Part shown: positions 37,562-47,520 of the stretch, piece by piece
Numbering within the stretch: the stretch's first letter is position 1
Layout: every line of letters starts with the position of its first letter
DNA from: Lachnospiraceae bacterium
GTDB taxonomy: Bacteria; Bacillota; Clostridia; Lachnospirales; Lachnospiraceae
Direction: 5' to 3'
Assembly (NCBI GenBank): GCA_015057325.1
Contig: SVEQ01000006.1
Location: 1 to 64,000, forward strand
Length of the DNA: 64,000 nucleotides
Notes under the pieces: generated by a model
The model's database searches: none
What the model was told of the DNA's origin: nothing
The model's input: the letters and a program-made list of their open reading frames with translations, nothing else
Made by a program: the position numbers and the translations under genes

Positions 37562-37623
37562 TAATACTGTCTAAACTTATAGTGAAAAGCGCTACATATG
37601 GAAAACTAAGTAAAAAGTATAAC

Positions 37624-37660
37624 AACCCCTTGAGGATTATTCTTCAAGGGGTTGCTTTTA
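37624..37660 (+). terminator. Terminator after the double-nitrilase gene
   Basis: 10-bp perfect stem AACCCCTTGA / TCAAGGGGTT, 10-nt loop, T-rich tail GCTTTTAT. Confidence 0.88.
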
Positions 37661-37682
37661 TATGTGTGCCCGGTAAAAAAAG

Positions 37683-37711
37683 TTGAAAAACATGCCATTT
37701 CCTAGTATAAT
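37683..37711 (+). promoter_or_regulatory. Sigma-A promoter of the signalling operon
   Basis: TTGAAA, exactly 17 bp, TATAAT, 27 bp before the first start codon at 37739. The following eight genes are packed with gaps below 35 bp or overlaps, so this probably drives all of them. Confidence 0.85.
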
Positions 37712-37738
37712 ATTAATATATGTGTAGGGGGACACGAT

Positions 37739-38749
37739 ATGGCGGATTGGGTTATTGTAGTAGATGATGATACTGCCAATCTTAAAATGGCAGGACATAT
37801 ACTTAGCAAGGGTGGAATGCGTGTCACGGCTCTTAAGTCGGGACAGGCTTTACTTGACTATGTCGCTGAGCATGGCTCGCCCGATCTTATATTACTTGAT
37901 ATACTTATGCCGGGAATGGACGGATTTGAAACTCTGTTAAAACTCAGAGAACAACAGGAATCTGTCAAAGAAGTTCCGGTTATTTTCTTAACCGCTAACG
38001 AGGACGAAGAATCTGAAACAAAGGGCCTTTCTTTAGGGGCTATGGATTTCATTAAGAAGCCGTTTGTATCAGAGGTATTGACCTTGAGGGTTAGACATAT
38101 AATTGATCTTGTTCATCTTCAGAGGAATCTTGAAGCTGAAGTCGAAAAGAAGACAGCAGAGAATCAGAAGCTGTTTCTTAATGTCGTTTCCACACTTACA
38201 ACTGCAATAGATGCAAAGGACACGTATACCAACGGTCATTCTAATCGTGTGGCTTTCTATGCCAGTGAGATTGCAAAGCGCTCCGGCTATTCAGAAAAAG
38301 AGCAGAAGGACATTTACATGATGGGTCTTTTGCATGATGTTGGTAAGATTGGTGTCCCTGATACAGTTATTAATAAGCCTGCCAAACTTACAGAGGATGA
38401 GTTTGACAAGATTAAGAATCACCCTGTAATGGGTGCGAGAATACTTAAGAATATTAGGGAGATGCCCAAACTTGCAACCGGTGCAAGATGGCATCATGAA
38501 AGATACAGCGGCGGAGGATATCCGGACGGACTTATTGGTGAGGATATTCCCAAAGAGGCAAGAATTATTGCTGTTGCCGATGCATATGACGCTATGACGA
38601 GTAGGAGAAGTTATCGTGACATTTTGCCGCAGGGCATTGTGCGCGAGGAGATAGAGAATGGAAGAGGTACGCAGTTTGATCCGGATTTTGCGGATATAAT
38701 GCTTGCGATGATTGATGAGGACGTAGATTACAAACTGCGGGAGGAGTAG
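37739..38749 (+). CDS. Response regulator with HD-GYP output (c-di-GMP phosphodiesterase)
   Basis: 336 aa. A receiver domain spans about 1-120 with VVDDDTANL acids, phospho-acceptor Asp in LILLDILMPGMDG (about 55) and Lys in IKKPF. After a coiled linker comes an HD-GYP domain: GHSNRVAFYASEIA, LLHDVGKIG, HP near 225, HHERYSGGGYPDG and ADAYDAMTS. HD-GYP enzymes degrade c-di-GMP to pGpG or GMP. First gene of the operon; it stops 1 bp before the next start. Likely one output of the phosphorelay encoded downstream. Confidence 0.93.
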   Translation: MADWVIVVDDDTANLKMAGHILSKGGMRVTALKSGQALLDYVAEHGSPDLILLDILMPGMDGFETLLKLREQQESVKEVPVIFLTANEDEESETKGLSLGAMDFIKKPFVSEVLTLRVRHIIDLVHLQRNLEAEVEKKTAENQKLFLNVVSTLTTAIDAKDTYTNGHSNRVAFYASEIAKRSGYSEKEQKDIYMMGLLHDVGKIGVPDTVINKPAKLTEDEFDKIKNHPVMGARILKNIREMPKLATGARWHHERYSGGGYPDGLIGEDIPKEARIIAVADAYDAMTSRRSYRDILPQGIVREEIENGRGTQFDPDFADIMLAMIDEDVDYKLREE

Positions 38750-38750
38750 T

Positions 38751-41363
38751 ATGGGGGACAAGTTCAGAGACAACGAACTTTTTAATACCGCACATGTAAT
38801 GATTCTTATAAGCTACACTATTTTTTCGGCAGTGTTGATTTTTGAATCATTACTTTTATCGTGGGAAAAATGGGCCCTTGTAATAGTTACTGCGGGGCTT
38901 ACGTTAAGCTGGGTTATCCACATAAGACAGAGAATTTCAGGATACATCCGATTGTGGGTTTATTCTGTTCTTATGATGGGTACTTTTTTCTTTTATGGAG
39001 TCCATACGACAAGTACATATGACCTTGCGGTGGTAATGGCCGCCGTTATTATTATTTACACAATGACAGGTGTTAAAGCACTTATCAAATTGTGCGTGGT
39101 TACTTACTGTATAACAATGGCGTATGAAGTGTGGGCACTCGTAATGGAGGGAACTGTGTTTACTCCGCTTGATATAAGCCGTACAATGCTACATTACTCC
39201 ATCGTCATAATGATTGGCTGGGTCAGCACTGTAATAATAGACAAATGGTACTCTGTACTTGGTAGTGCCGATGATCAGATATCGGAACTTGGAGATGCAA
39301 CGACCAGACTTAGTGATTTCCTTGCCAATGTTTCTCATGAGATTCGTACTCCGATTAATGCGGTTATCGGTCTTTCGAAAGTGTGTATTAAGCGAGAGAA
39401 GGACGAAGCTATCAAGAGAGATCTTGGTGCAATTTCTGCAGCCGGCAAAAGAGTATACGAACAGATAAGTGATATTCTTGATTATTCGGAAATAGACAGG
39501 GGCAACCTTGCAGTTAATTATGAGGATTACATGATTTCCTCGATATTAAATGATATTGTGACGGAGATTAGACCGTATAAGAACCCGAGGCTTGAACTTG
39601 TAATAGATGTTGATCCCGGTGTTCCTTCAGTTATGAATGCAGACGTCTACAAACTCAAAAAGATTTTGTGGCATCTTATTATGAACGGGTTGAAATATAC
39701 AAGAGAAGGTGGAGTGTATGTTCGTATTACAACAAAGCCACAGGAGTATGGAGTTAATCTCTATATAGAGGTTACAGATACCGGAATTGGTATGAATGGT
39801 GAAGAACTTGATAAGATATTTGACAGATTTTACCAGGGGGATTCGGGAAGGACAAGAACAACCAGCGGTCTTGGACTTGGAATGTCTATAGTAAGCGGTT
39901 TTGTGTATTCTATGGGTGGATTTATAACAGTTGAGAGTGAACCTGATGAAGGTACTTCTGTAAGAGTAAGTATTCCGCAGACGGTTGTCGATTATTCTGA
40001 ATGTATGTCTATTAGTAATCACGATGATATATGTGTCGGTGCATTTCTTCATTTTGACAAGTATTCTAATCCGCATGTCAGAGAATATTATAATTCTACA
40101 GTCCTTAACATTACGCGTGGCCTTAAAGTGTCACTTCACCGTGTTGACAATATCGACAGTCTTAAGAAACTTGTCAAAAAGATACAACTTACCCACCTAT
40201 TCGTGGGCGAAGAGGAATACGATACAGATGTCGATTTTATGGAGGAACTGTCTAAAGAAGTCAGAATCGAAGTGGTTGCTAATGACAGTTTCAAGTTGCC
40301 GCTTGGTTCACGAATAAAGATATTGAAGAAGCCTTTCTATTGTTTTCCTGTTGCGAGTGTTCTTAATTATCAGGGAGAGGATAGTGAGGATGAAGGCAAG
40401 ATGGTATGCCGTAATGTTCGCGTGCTTGTTGTAGATGATGAGCCGATGAACCTTACAGTGGCGATGGGAATATTTAACAGTTACGGTATGATTGTTGCAA
40501 CTGCCGACTCGGGAATTGAGGCGGTAAGCAGATGCAAGAGAAATAGTTATGATATTGTATTTATGGATCATATGATGCCGGGCATGGATGGTGTAGAAGC
40601 AATGAAGAGAATTCGTGCAGAAGCGTCAAAAGATCATGAAGAATTCCCAATCGTTGCACTTACTGCCAATGCTGTAAGTTCTGCAAAGGAAATGTTTATC
40701 AAAGAAGGTTTTGATGGATTTGTCAGCAAACCGATTGAAACAGAAGAACTTGAACGAGTGTTAAAACGTGTTCTTCCTGTATCGGCAATTACATACGAGA
40801 AGAGAGTATCGGAAGAAGATAGTGGAGAGAATATAAGCAAGAAAGCATTTGAACGTCTTAATGATATTGGTATAGATACCGAAAAAGGAATGCACTACTG
40901 TCAGAATGACAGAGGATTTTATAAGTCACTTATGCTTCAGTTTGCAACGGAAGCATTGACCAAGAAGGTCAATATGGAAAGATATTTTGAGAGTGGGGAC
41001 CTTACCAATTATGCAATACTTGTTCATGCACTTAAGAGCACTGCCAAAATGATAGGTGCTACGGAACTTTCTGAAAAAGCGAGATTGTTAGAGGAGGCTG
41101 CCAAAGCATCTGATAAGACTTATATTGATAATCATCATGAAGATATGAATATTCAGTATGAGAATATAACTAACGGAATTAAGACAGCATACGGTGTTAA
41201 TGATGATATCGCAGGCGATACATCACAAGATTATAATGCTGAAGACGACGGAGAGATTTTGGAGTTTTCGCCGGAGGGCGAAAGTGATGACGCCTCTACA
41301 GAGGAAGAAGTCAAGGTTTACAGCGACGATGATGAAATAATGGAGTTTTTGCCGCAAGAGTAG
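38751..41363 (+). CDS. Hybrid histidine kinase with receiver and HPt domains (pair 1, member A)
   Basis: 870 aa. Six or so membrane helices in residues 15-170, no large outside domain. HisKA has H196 in VSHEIRTPINAV, followed by HATPase (N-box LWHLIMNGLKYT, TGIGMNGEE, GLGLGMS). A receiver-like stretch without acceptor lies near 420-545. A true receiver has D606 in FMDHMMPGMDG. An HPt domain has H759 in VHALKSTAKMIG. The tail is acidic. The set H-D-H allows a full internal relay ending at HPt, which could pass phosphate to the HD-GYP regulator. Confidence 0.92.
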   Translation: MGDKFRDNELFNTAHVMILISYTIFSAVLIFESLLLSWEKWALVIVTAGLTLSWVIHIRQRISGYIRLWVYSVLMMGTFFFYGVHTTSTYDLAVVMAAVIIIYTMTGVKALIKLCVVTYCITMAYEVWALVMEGTVFTPLDISRTMLHYSIVIMIGWVSTVIIDKWYSVLGSADDQISELGDATTRLSDFLANVSHEIRTPINAVIGLSKVCIKREKDEAIKRDLGAISAAGKRVYEQISDILDYSEIDRGNLAVNYEDYMISSILNDIVTEIRPYKNPRLELVIDVDPGVPSVMNADVYKLKKILWHLIMNGLKYTREGGVYVRITTKPQEYGVNLYIEVTDTGIGMNGEELDKIFDRFYQGDSGRTRTTSGLGLGMSIVSGFVYSMGGFITVESEPDEGTSVRVSIPQTVVDYSECMSISNHDDICVGAFLHFDKYSNPHVREYYNSTVLNITRGLKVSLHRVDNIDSLKKLVKKIQLTHLFVGEEEYDTDVDFMEELSKEVRIEVVANDSFKLPLGSRIKILKKPFYCFPVASVLNYQGEDSEDEGKMVCRNVRVLVVDDEPMNLTVAMGIFNSYGMIVATADSGIEAVSRCKRNSYDIVFMDHMMPGMDGVEAMKRIRAEASKDHEEFPIVALTANAVSSAKEMFIKEGFDGFVSKPIETEELERVLKRVLPVSAITYEKRVSEEDSGENISKKAFERLNDIGIDTEKGMHYCQNDRGFYKSLMLQFATEALTKKVNMERYFESGDLTNYAILVHALKSTAKMIGATELSEKARLLEEAAKASDKTYIDNHHEDMNIQYENITNGIKTAYGVNDDIAGDTSQDYNAEDDGEILEFSPEGESDDASTEEEVKVYSDDDEIMEFLPQE

Positions 41364-41378
41364 AAGGAGAGTGTCTGG

Positions 41379-44051
41379 ATGATCTTTAGAAGAGTTAAAA
41401 ACAGAATAATGGATTCAGATCTCGGACTGCACGATAAGTTGTTCATTTTGCTTTCGGGGGTTGCTTTGCTTGCACTGGTTATTATTTTCTTTGTGGGAGT
41501 ATTAATTGGAGAATCATATACGGACCTTGTGATGCTTGGCGGTGCCATTCTTATTGCAGGTCTTTTGAGTATGTTTGCAATTATCAAAAGAAAGATTGGA
41601 ATTATGGCGGGAGTTTTTTCATTTGTTATTGTTTTCTTTCTCCTGCCGGTTACATTTTTTACAGGTGGCGCAATATTTGGTGGCGGGCCGCTTTGGTTTG
41701 TGTTTGCAATTTTATTTATCAGTCTGACATTGCGTAGAAAAGTTAAATTATTATTTTTGCATGCACTCATTTTTGTTTCGGCAGCATGCTATGGCTTTGC
41801 ATACCATTACCCAACGTACGTTACACAACATGATTACACTATGGCGTATTTGGATTCATTTATATCATTGTTACTTATAATGTCATCCATAAGTATTATG
41901 ATCACGTTTGTAACAAAGTTATACACACTTGAGAATGAGAAGGCTGAAGCAAGACAGAAAGAGATAGAGGAACTTAATGCATCGCAGAATCATTTCTTCT
42001 CAAGTATGAGTCATGAGATAAGAACACCGATTAATACAATTATCGGACTTAATGAAATGATACTTCGTGAGGATGTATCGGCTGAAGTTGCAGAGGATGC
42101 TGCTAATATCCAGTCGGCAAGTAAAATGTTGTTGCACCTTATCAACGATATTCTCGATATGTCCAAACTTGAGTCGGGTCAGATGCAACTTAATATGGAT
42201 TCTTACAATATTGGCGACATGCTTTCGGATGTTGTTGGTATGCTTTGGATTAGAGCAAGAGACAAAGGACTTGAGTTTCATGTTGATTTAGCCCCTGATA
42301 TGCCTTCGGGATATTTGGGTGATGAAGTCAGAATTAAGCAGATACTTATCAATGTAATTAATAACTCAATCAAATATACAAAAACAGGTTCTGTCACGCT
42401 TTCAATTCAATGTGCAAGACAGGATGACGGTATGGCTAACGTTATATTTACAGTGGCTGATACCGGTATCGGAATTAAGAAAGAGAATATTCCTTACTTG
42501 TTTACAGCTTTTAAACGTGTTGAGGAAGAACGTAACAAATATATAGAAGGAACCGGTTTGGGACTTTCTATTGTTAAACAGTTTGTTGACATGATGGGTG
42601 GAAAGATAACGGTTAATAGTGTTTATACAAAGGGTTCGACATTTATTATTGAGATACCTCAAAAGGTTGTCGATGAGGAGTCGGTTGGAGAGTTTGGACT
42701 TGAGAATCGTGCTGCAATGCAAACGAGAGAAACATATCATCGAAGTTTTGAGGCGCCGAGCGCAAAGGTCTTGGTTGTTGATGACAATGCATCCAATCTC
42801 ATGGTTGTCAAGAAGTTACTAAGAGATACATTGGTTAAGATTGACACGGTAGAAAGTGGAGCCGAGGCGTTGGAGAAGACGTTGGAGAAGGAGTACAACG
42901 TTATTTTCATGGATCATATGATGCCGGAGATGGATGGTATAGAGTGTCTCAAAAAGATCCGTTCACAGGCCGGAGGACGATGCAAACAATCAAAGATTGT
43001 TGCACTTACGGCTAACGCCGGTTCTGATAATCAGCAATTGTATGTTAGAGAAGGTTTTGATGGATATCTGTTAAAACCTGTAAGCGGAGAGGCTATAGAA
43101 CACGAACTATACAGACAGCTTCCAAGAGATGTTGTTATTGTCTCTGATGAGGATGTTGCAATCCTTGAGGAGAGTACGGCATGGATGCAGACGCATAACA
43201 AGAAGGTAGATGTTGTGATTACAACAGAAAGTGTTGCCGATATTCCTAAAGCTCTTCTTAAAAAGCATAACATTGCGGTTATTCCGCATTTGGTTGAAAC
43301 GGAAGATGGATTGTTTGAGGATGGTTTTGAGATTGAGTCACATGGTCTTATCTCGTATATGAATAAAGGAGATAATGTTGCATGGACTAAGGCACCAAGC
43401 ATAGAGGCACACGAAGCGTTTTTTGCAGAGCAGCTTGCCAAGGCAAACAATGTAATACATATATCTTTATCAAGCAAAGTTAACAACAGTGGTTGCGATG
43501 TTGCGATGGAGGCAGCGGGAATATTTGAAAATGTTACCGTTTTTGATACGGGACATTTATCAAGCGGTCAGGGAATAATGGTTCTTGAAGCGTGCCGAAT
43601 GGCAGAAGAAGGAATGTCTGTTGACGAGATTATTCCAAGACTTGAGAAATTAAGATCAAAAATACATTCTAATTTCATTGTGGAGAATATGGATTATTTG
43701 GCAAAATCCGGACAAATGGGTGAGTATGTATCAAGTATAGCCAATGCATTTAATGTACATCCGGTAATGATTCTTCGCGCTGGCAAGATGGTTGTCGGAG
43801 GATTTTATTTCGGTTCACGTGAACGTGCATGGAGAAAATACATTAACAGAATGATTGGCAAAATGGGTTCGGCCAATAAGAGATATCTGTTTGTTACATA
43901 TGTAGGTCTTACCCAAAAAGATATTGCAGAAATTAAGGAGATTCTTGCTAACAGAGTACACTTTGATAATGTGTATTTTCAAAAAGCGTCACCTGCGATT
44001 GCTGTTAACAGCGGCCCGGGAACATTTGGACTGCTTTATATGGATGAATAG
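41379..44051 (+). CDS. Hybrid histidine kinase-receiver-DegV fusion (pair 1, member B)
   Basis: 890 aa. Membrane helices at about 20-180, coil, HisKA with H212 in MSHEIRTPINTII, HATPase (INVINNSIKYT, DTGIGIKKEN, GTGLGLSIVKQ), receiver with D512 in FMDHMMPEMDG, then a C-terminal domain at about 608-890 that is a DegV protein: VVITTESVADIPKALLKKHNIAVIPHLVE, SSKVNNSG, NVTVFDTGHLSSGQG, and GPGTFGLLYM. Free DegV/FakB proteins bind single fatty acids for FakA kinase. Here the domain replaces the HPt output seen in the partner gene, so this kinase may sense acyl chains inside the cell. I know of no described kinase of this type. Confidence 0.9.
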   Translation: MIFRRVKNRIMDSDLGLHDKLFILLSGVALLALVIIFFVGVLIGESYTDLVMLGGAILIAGLLSMFAIIKRKIGIMAGVFSFVIVFFLLPVTFFTGGAIFGGGPLWFVFAILFISLTLRRKVKLLFLHALIFVSAACYGFAYHYPTYVTQHDYTMAYLDSFISLLLIMSSISIMITFVTKLYTLENEKAEARQKEIEELNASQNHFFSSMSHEIRTPINTIIGLNEMILREDVSAEVAEDAANIQSASKMLLHLINDILDMSKLESGQMQLNMDSYNIGDMLSDVVGMLWIRARDKGLEFHVDLAPDMPSGYLGDEVRIKQILINVINNSIKYTKTGSVTLSIQCARQDDGMANVIFTVADTGIGIKKENIPYLFTAFKRVEEERNKYIEGTGLGLSIVKQFVDMMGGKITVNSVYTKGSTFIIEIPQKVVDEESVGEFGLENRAAMQTRETYHRSFEAPSAKVLVVDDNASNLMVVKKLLRDTLVKIDTVESGAEALEKTLEKEYNVIFMDHMMPEMDGIECLKKIRSQAGGRCKQSKIVALTANAGSDNQQLYVREGFDGYLLKPVSGEAIEHELYRQLPRDVVIVSDEDVAILEESTAWMQTHNKKVDVVITTESVADIPKALLKKHNIAVIPHLVETEDGLFEDGFEIESHGLISYMNKGDNVAWTKAPSIEAHEAFFAEQLAKANNVIHISLSSKVNNSGCDVAMEAAGIFENVTVFDTGHLSSGQGIMVLEACRMAEEGMSVDEIIPRLEKLRSKIHSNFIVENMDYLAKSGQMGEYVSSIANAFNVHPVMILRAGKMVVGGFYFGSRERAWRKYINRMIGKMGSANKRYLFVTYVGLTQKDIAEIKEILANRVHFDNVYFQKASPAIAVNSGPGTFGLLYMDE

Positions 44052-44080
44052 ATAAAAATAATGGAGGTTGAGGTGTTAAG

Positions 44081-45019
44081 ATGGTTCATAAACTGATGAT
44101 AGTTGATAACAACAGCATACAGAAAGTACTCTTGGAACAGTTGCTTATCAAAGTTCTTGGCAAAACTGTTGAGATTCACTGCTTCAACTCTATTTCCGAA
44201 AGTGACTTTGACGATGATTGGGAAGCTATGTTTGTTGACTTGTATATCCCGGGAACATCTAGGGGTGAAATAGCAGATGTTGTTAAGGATGAACTTGAGA
44301 AAGTTAACAGGAAAGTTCCTGTTGTCTGGTTGGGCGACGATGATGAACTTGAGAATATGCCATATATTGATAATGGGGAGTTATATAATCTCGAGAAGCC
44401 TGTTCAGTACAAAGTGCTTTGTAATGTATTGGAAGATATATTGGAACTTTCATACGATCCCGAAGCACTTGGTTGGATAGAGAAAGAAATCGGAATTGCC
44501 AATTGTGGTTCGGAAGATAGTTATGATGAAGCAGCACGAATATATTCTTCAACCGGACGAGGTAAGATTGAAGAAATACGAGAGTTCTATAAGTCAGAGG
44601 ATTGGGAGAACTATACAATCAAGGTTCATGCACTCAAAAGTTCTTCAAGAATTATCGGAGCGATGGAACTTGGTGACCTTGCAGAGGAACTTGAACATGC
44701 CGGAGACGCTCTCGATTTAAATACAATTCATGAGAAGACGGAAGACTTGCTTAAAGGTTACGAACTTTGTATCAATACAATCGAAAAAATGCAGAGTAAC
44801 AATGTTGAAGGAAAGCCTTCTGTTGACGCCGCATACCTTGCAGATGCATACGCGTCTATGTACGATTTTGCATGTCAGGAAGACTATGACCTTATGGAAA
44901 TGGTACTTGACGAACTTAAGAACTATGAGATTCCCGAAGAAGATGAAATCAAGATTAAGGATATTAATGAGATGTTCCTTCGCTGGGACTTTGAAGGTAT
45001 AAAGGAGAAATTATCGTGA
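44081..45019 (+). CDS. Receiver-HPt protein
   Basis: 312 aa, soluble. An N-terminal receiver has D53 in MFVDLYIPG and a Lys in LEKPVQY, but the acid pair reads VDNN, so phosphorylation may be weak. An HPt domain carries H183 in KVHALKSSSRIIGAMELGDLAEELEHAG. The last 60 residues form helices of unknown role. It sits between the two kinase pairs and is placed to carry phosphate between them or to the HD-GYP regulator. The next gene starts in its stop codon region (GTGA overlap). Confidence 0.88.
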   Translation: MVHKLMIVDNNSIQKVLLEQLLIKVLGKTVEIHCFNSISESDFDDDWEAMFVDLYIPGTSRGEIADVVKDELEKVNRKVPVVWLGDDDELENMPYIDNGELYNLEKPVQYKVLCNVLEDILELSYDPEALGWIEKEIGIANCGSEDSYDEAARIYSSTGRGKIEEIREFYKSEDWENYTIKVHALKSSSRIIGAMELGDLAEELEHAGDALDLNTIHEKTEDLLKGYELCINTIEKMQSNNVEGKPSVDAAYLADAYASMYDFACQEDYDLMEMVLDELKNYEIPEEDEIKIKDINEMFLRWDFEGIKEKLS

Positions 45020-47520
45020 AAGCCGCAAAAGATGTTAATTCAACCAGAATTAAAGATCGTGCCCTTGAGGAAAATGAGAATAGGGAAAAGGACCGCTTAC
45101 GAGTAGTGAGTCTTTCGATAGTATCGTCATTTACCTTGTCTGCACTTGCACTTATGGTGGGTATTACTTTGCTACATTGGGAAATATGGGCATACCCTCT
45201 TATTATTGTATCGTTATTTGTTGTATGGGTAATGCATATCAGGCAGGATATCAATATGCGAGGCAAGACATTTGCGTATGCGTTTATGTTCTATGCGATT
45301 GCATTCTTTCATGGTATTCATCCTGATAGTATGTTTGATTCGTCGTTGATTATATGTTTTATAATGCTTTTATTTACCATGCTTCAGGAAACATCGGTTA
45401 TCAATGTCGGTATAGCTGTTTATTTCCTTTTGATTGCTAATCAGTTCTATACGATGCATCTTAATAAAACAAGCATAGAAGAAATTGATATTGCCAGAAT
45501 AATTCTTCATATTGTTATAGTATTGATAACATCAAGAATTGCCAAGATGACAATAAGTGGAAGGAAATTGATGGGAGAACGCTACGGCGGAACTATATCA
45601 AAGCTTGGCGAAATGAATCGACGCATGGAAGATTTCATGGCGAATGTGTCACATGAACTTCGTACACCGATCAATGTTGTTATGGGTCTTAGTAAAGTGC
45701 TTCTTGAGGACGAATCCAATCCGTCAAAGAAGGCAACAATGCAGGCACTTTTTGCTGCAGGTAACAGACTTTCGGGTCAAATTGGTGATTTGCTTGACCA
45801 TACGGAAATCGATACAAACAAACTGATATTATCAAGAGAACCATATGAGATTACATCAATTGTTAATGATGTTATAAGTGAATTGTCAATGTATGACATT
45901 AAGCAAATGCCGGAGATAGTTGTTAATCTTGATCCTTCGGTTCCGAGAACAATGATTGGTGACGCTGTAAGAATCAAGAAAATACTGTGGCATTTACTTA
46001 CCAATGCAGTTAAGTTTACTGAAGACGGTGGTGTGTATATGCACATTTATCATCGATATATGGATTACGGAGTTAATCTTTGTATAGAGGTTGTTGATAC
46101 CGGAAAAGGTATTGAGCCTGAAGAAAAAGAGAAGATGATGAACGGTCTATATCAGAGCAATTCAGGCAGAAACAGAGAGACCGGAGGTATTGGAATCGGA
46201 CTTTCACTTGTTTATGGTTTTGTTCATGCGATGGGCGGTTTTGTTACAATAGATTCGGCTATAGAGCAGGGAACCCATGTAAGAGTATCCATTCCGCAGG
46301 GAATTGCTGAAACATCGCATTGTCTTACAGTTAATGATGATGAACAGCTCCGTGTCGGTTTTGTGTTTAATACAGAGAATTACTCTGTTCCGATGCTCAG
46401 AGATTTCTACAGAGATGTGACTGTTACTCTTGTACGCGGTCTTAAGGTTCCGATTATAAGGCTTGCTTCATTTAACGAGTTCAAGGAGTTAAATGAGGTT
46501 GAACAGTTTACGCATATCTTTGTCGGAACAAGGGAATATCTTGACTACAGAACTTCTTATGAGAAGCTTGCAAAGGTGATAAATGTTGCGGTAGTTGCGG
46601 CAGAGGATTTCACGTTCCCTAGTGACAGCAGAGTTATTCATTTCAAGAAACCGTTCTGCTCGTATAACTTTGTTGAGATATTAAATGTTGGAAACGACAG
46701 AGAAGAATACACCAACATGCATGAGGAGACAAAACTTTCGTTCCCTGATACAAGAGTTTTGGTTGTTGATGATGAAGAGATGAATCTCGTCGTTGCGGGT
46801 GGAATTCTTAGTAAATATGATATGCAGGTTGATACCGCAATAAGCGGTAAAGAAGCAATACTCAAATATACGGAGAACGATTATGATGCGATTTTCATGG
46901 ATCATATGATGCCGGAGATGGATGGTGTTGCTGCAACTGCTGAAATTAGAAAGATACAGGAGAAGATGGGACGCAACACGGTTATAATAGCACTTACTGC
47001 CAATGCGGTCAGCGGTGCTCGTGAGATGTTCTTGTCATCAGGCTTTGACGGCTTTGTTCCAAAACCTATAGCAATTGTTGAACTTGAGAGAACACTTTGC
47101 AGTCTTCTTCCTAAGAATATGGTAATTCAGAGTAGCCACAGACCGATAGCATCACTCGTATGGGATGCAAACGGTATTTGCGATTTCTCTGTAATAAGAG
47201 AGTACTGTCTTGGTGATAAGGCAATTATGGATAAGGTTTGTGATACATTTATTGATGAGGCTGACGATGTTATGACAGCAATTCAAAATGCGTATGAAGA
47301 GTCATATATCAGTGATTACAGAAGCCAAATGATAGCCGTAAGAGATACGGCAAGACTTGTGGGTGAGAATAACCTTATTAAGATGACAGCTGAAATTCAG
47401 GAGCACTTCCTTGATAAGGGAATGATGCCGAATAGAGCAAGAAATATCAAACTTATTGATGAGTATAGAAAAGCAGTTGAATATATCGAAAAAGAGAAGA
47501 GGGGAGGGGACAATCTGTGA
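45016..47520 (+). CDS. Hybrid histidine kinase with receiver and decayed HPt (pair 2, member A)
   Basis: 834 aa, GTG start 8 nt after AAAGGAG, overlapping the previous stop. Membrane part about 30-185, HisKA H213 in VSHELRTPINVVM, HATPase (WHLLTNAVKFT, DTGKGIEPEE, GIGIGLSLVYG), pseudo-receiver, then receiver D629 in FMDHMMPEMDG. The C-terminus aligns with the HPt of the gene at 38751, but the phosphorylated His is missing (IAVRDTARLVG in place of VHALKSTAKMIG, Ile at the His position). The relay would therefore have to leave this protein at D629. Confidence 0.9.
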   Translation: MKAAKDVNSTRIKDRALEENENREKDRLRVVSLSIVSSFTLSALALMVGITLLHWEIWAYPLIIVSLFVVWVMHIRQDINMRGKTFAYAFMFYAIAFFHGIHPDSMFDSSLIICFIMLLFTMLQETSVINVGIAVYFLLIANQFYTMHLNKTSIEEIDIARIILHIVIVLITSRIAKMTISGRKLMGERYGGTISKLGEMNRRMEDFMANVSHELRTPINVVMGLSKVLLEDESNPSKKATMQALFAAGNRLSGQIGDLLDHTEIDTNKLILSREPYEITSIVNDVISELSMYDIKQMPEIVVNLDPSVPRTMIGDAVRIKKILWHLLTNAVKFTEDGGVYMHIYHRYMDYGVNLCIEVVDTGKGIEPEEKEKMMNGLYQSNSGRNRETGGIGIGLSLVYGFVHAMGGFVTIDSAIEQGTHVRVSIPQGIAETSHCLTVNDDEQLRVGFVFNTENYSVPMLRDFYRDVTVTLVRGLKVPIIRLASFNEFKELNEVEQFTHIFVGTREYLDYRTSYEKLAKVINVAVVAAEDFTFPSDSRVIHFKKPFCSYNFVEILNVGNDREEYTNMHEETKLSFPDTRVLVVDDEEMNLVVAGGILSKYDMQVDTAISGKEAILKYTENDYDAIFMDHMMPEMDGVAATAEIRKIQEKMGRNTVIIALTANAVSGAREMFLSSGFDGFVPKPIAIVELERTLCSLLPKNMVIQSSHRPIASLVWDANGICDFSVIREYCLGDKAIMDKVCDTFIDEADDVMTAIQNAYEESYISDYRSQMIAVRDTARLVGENNLIKMTAEIQEHFLDKGMMPNRARNIKLIDEYRKAVEYIEKEKRGGDNL

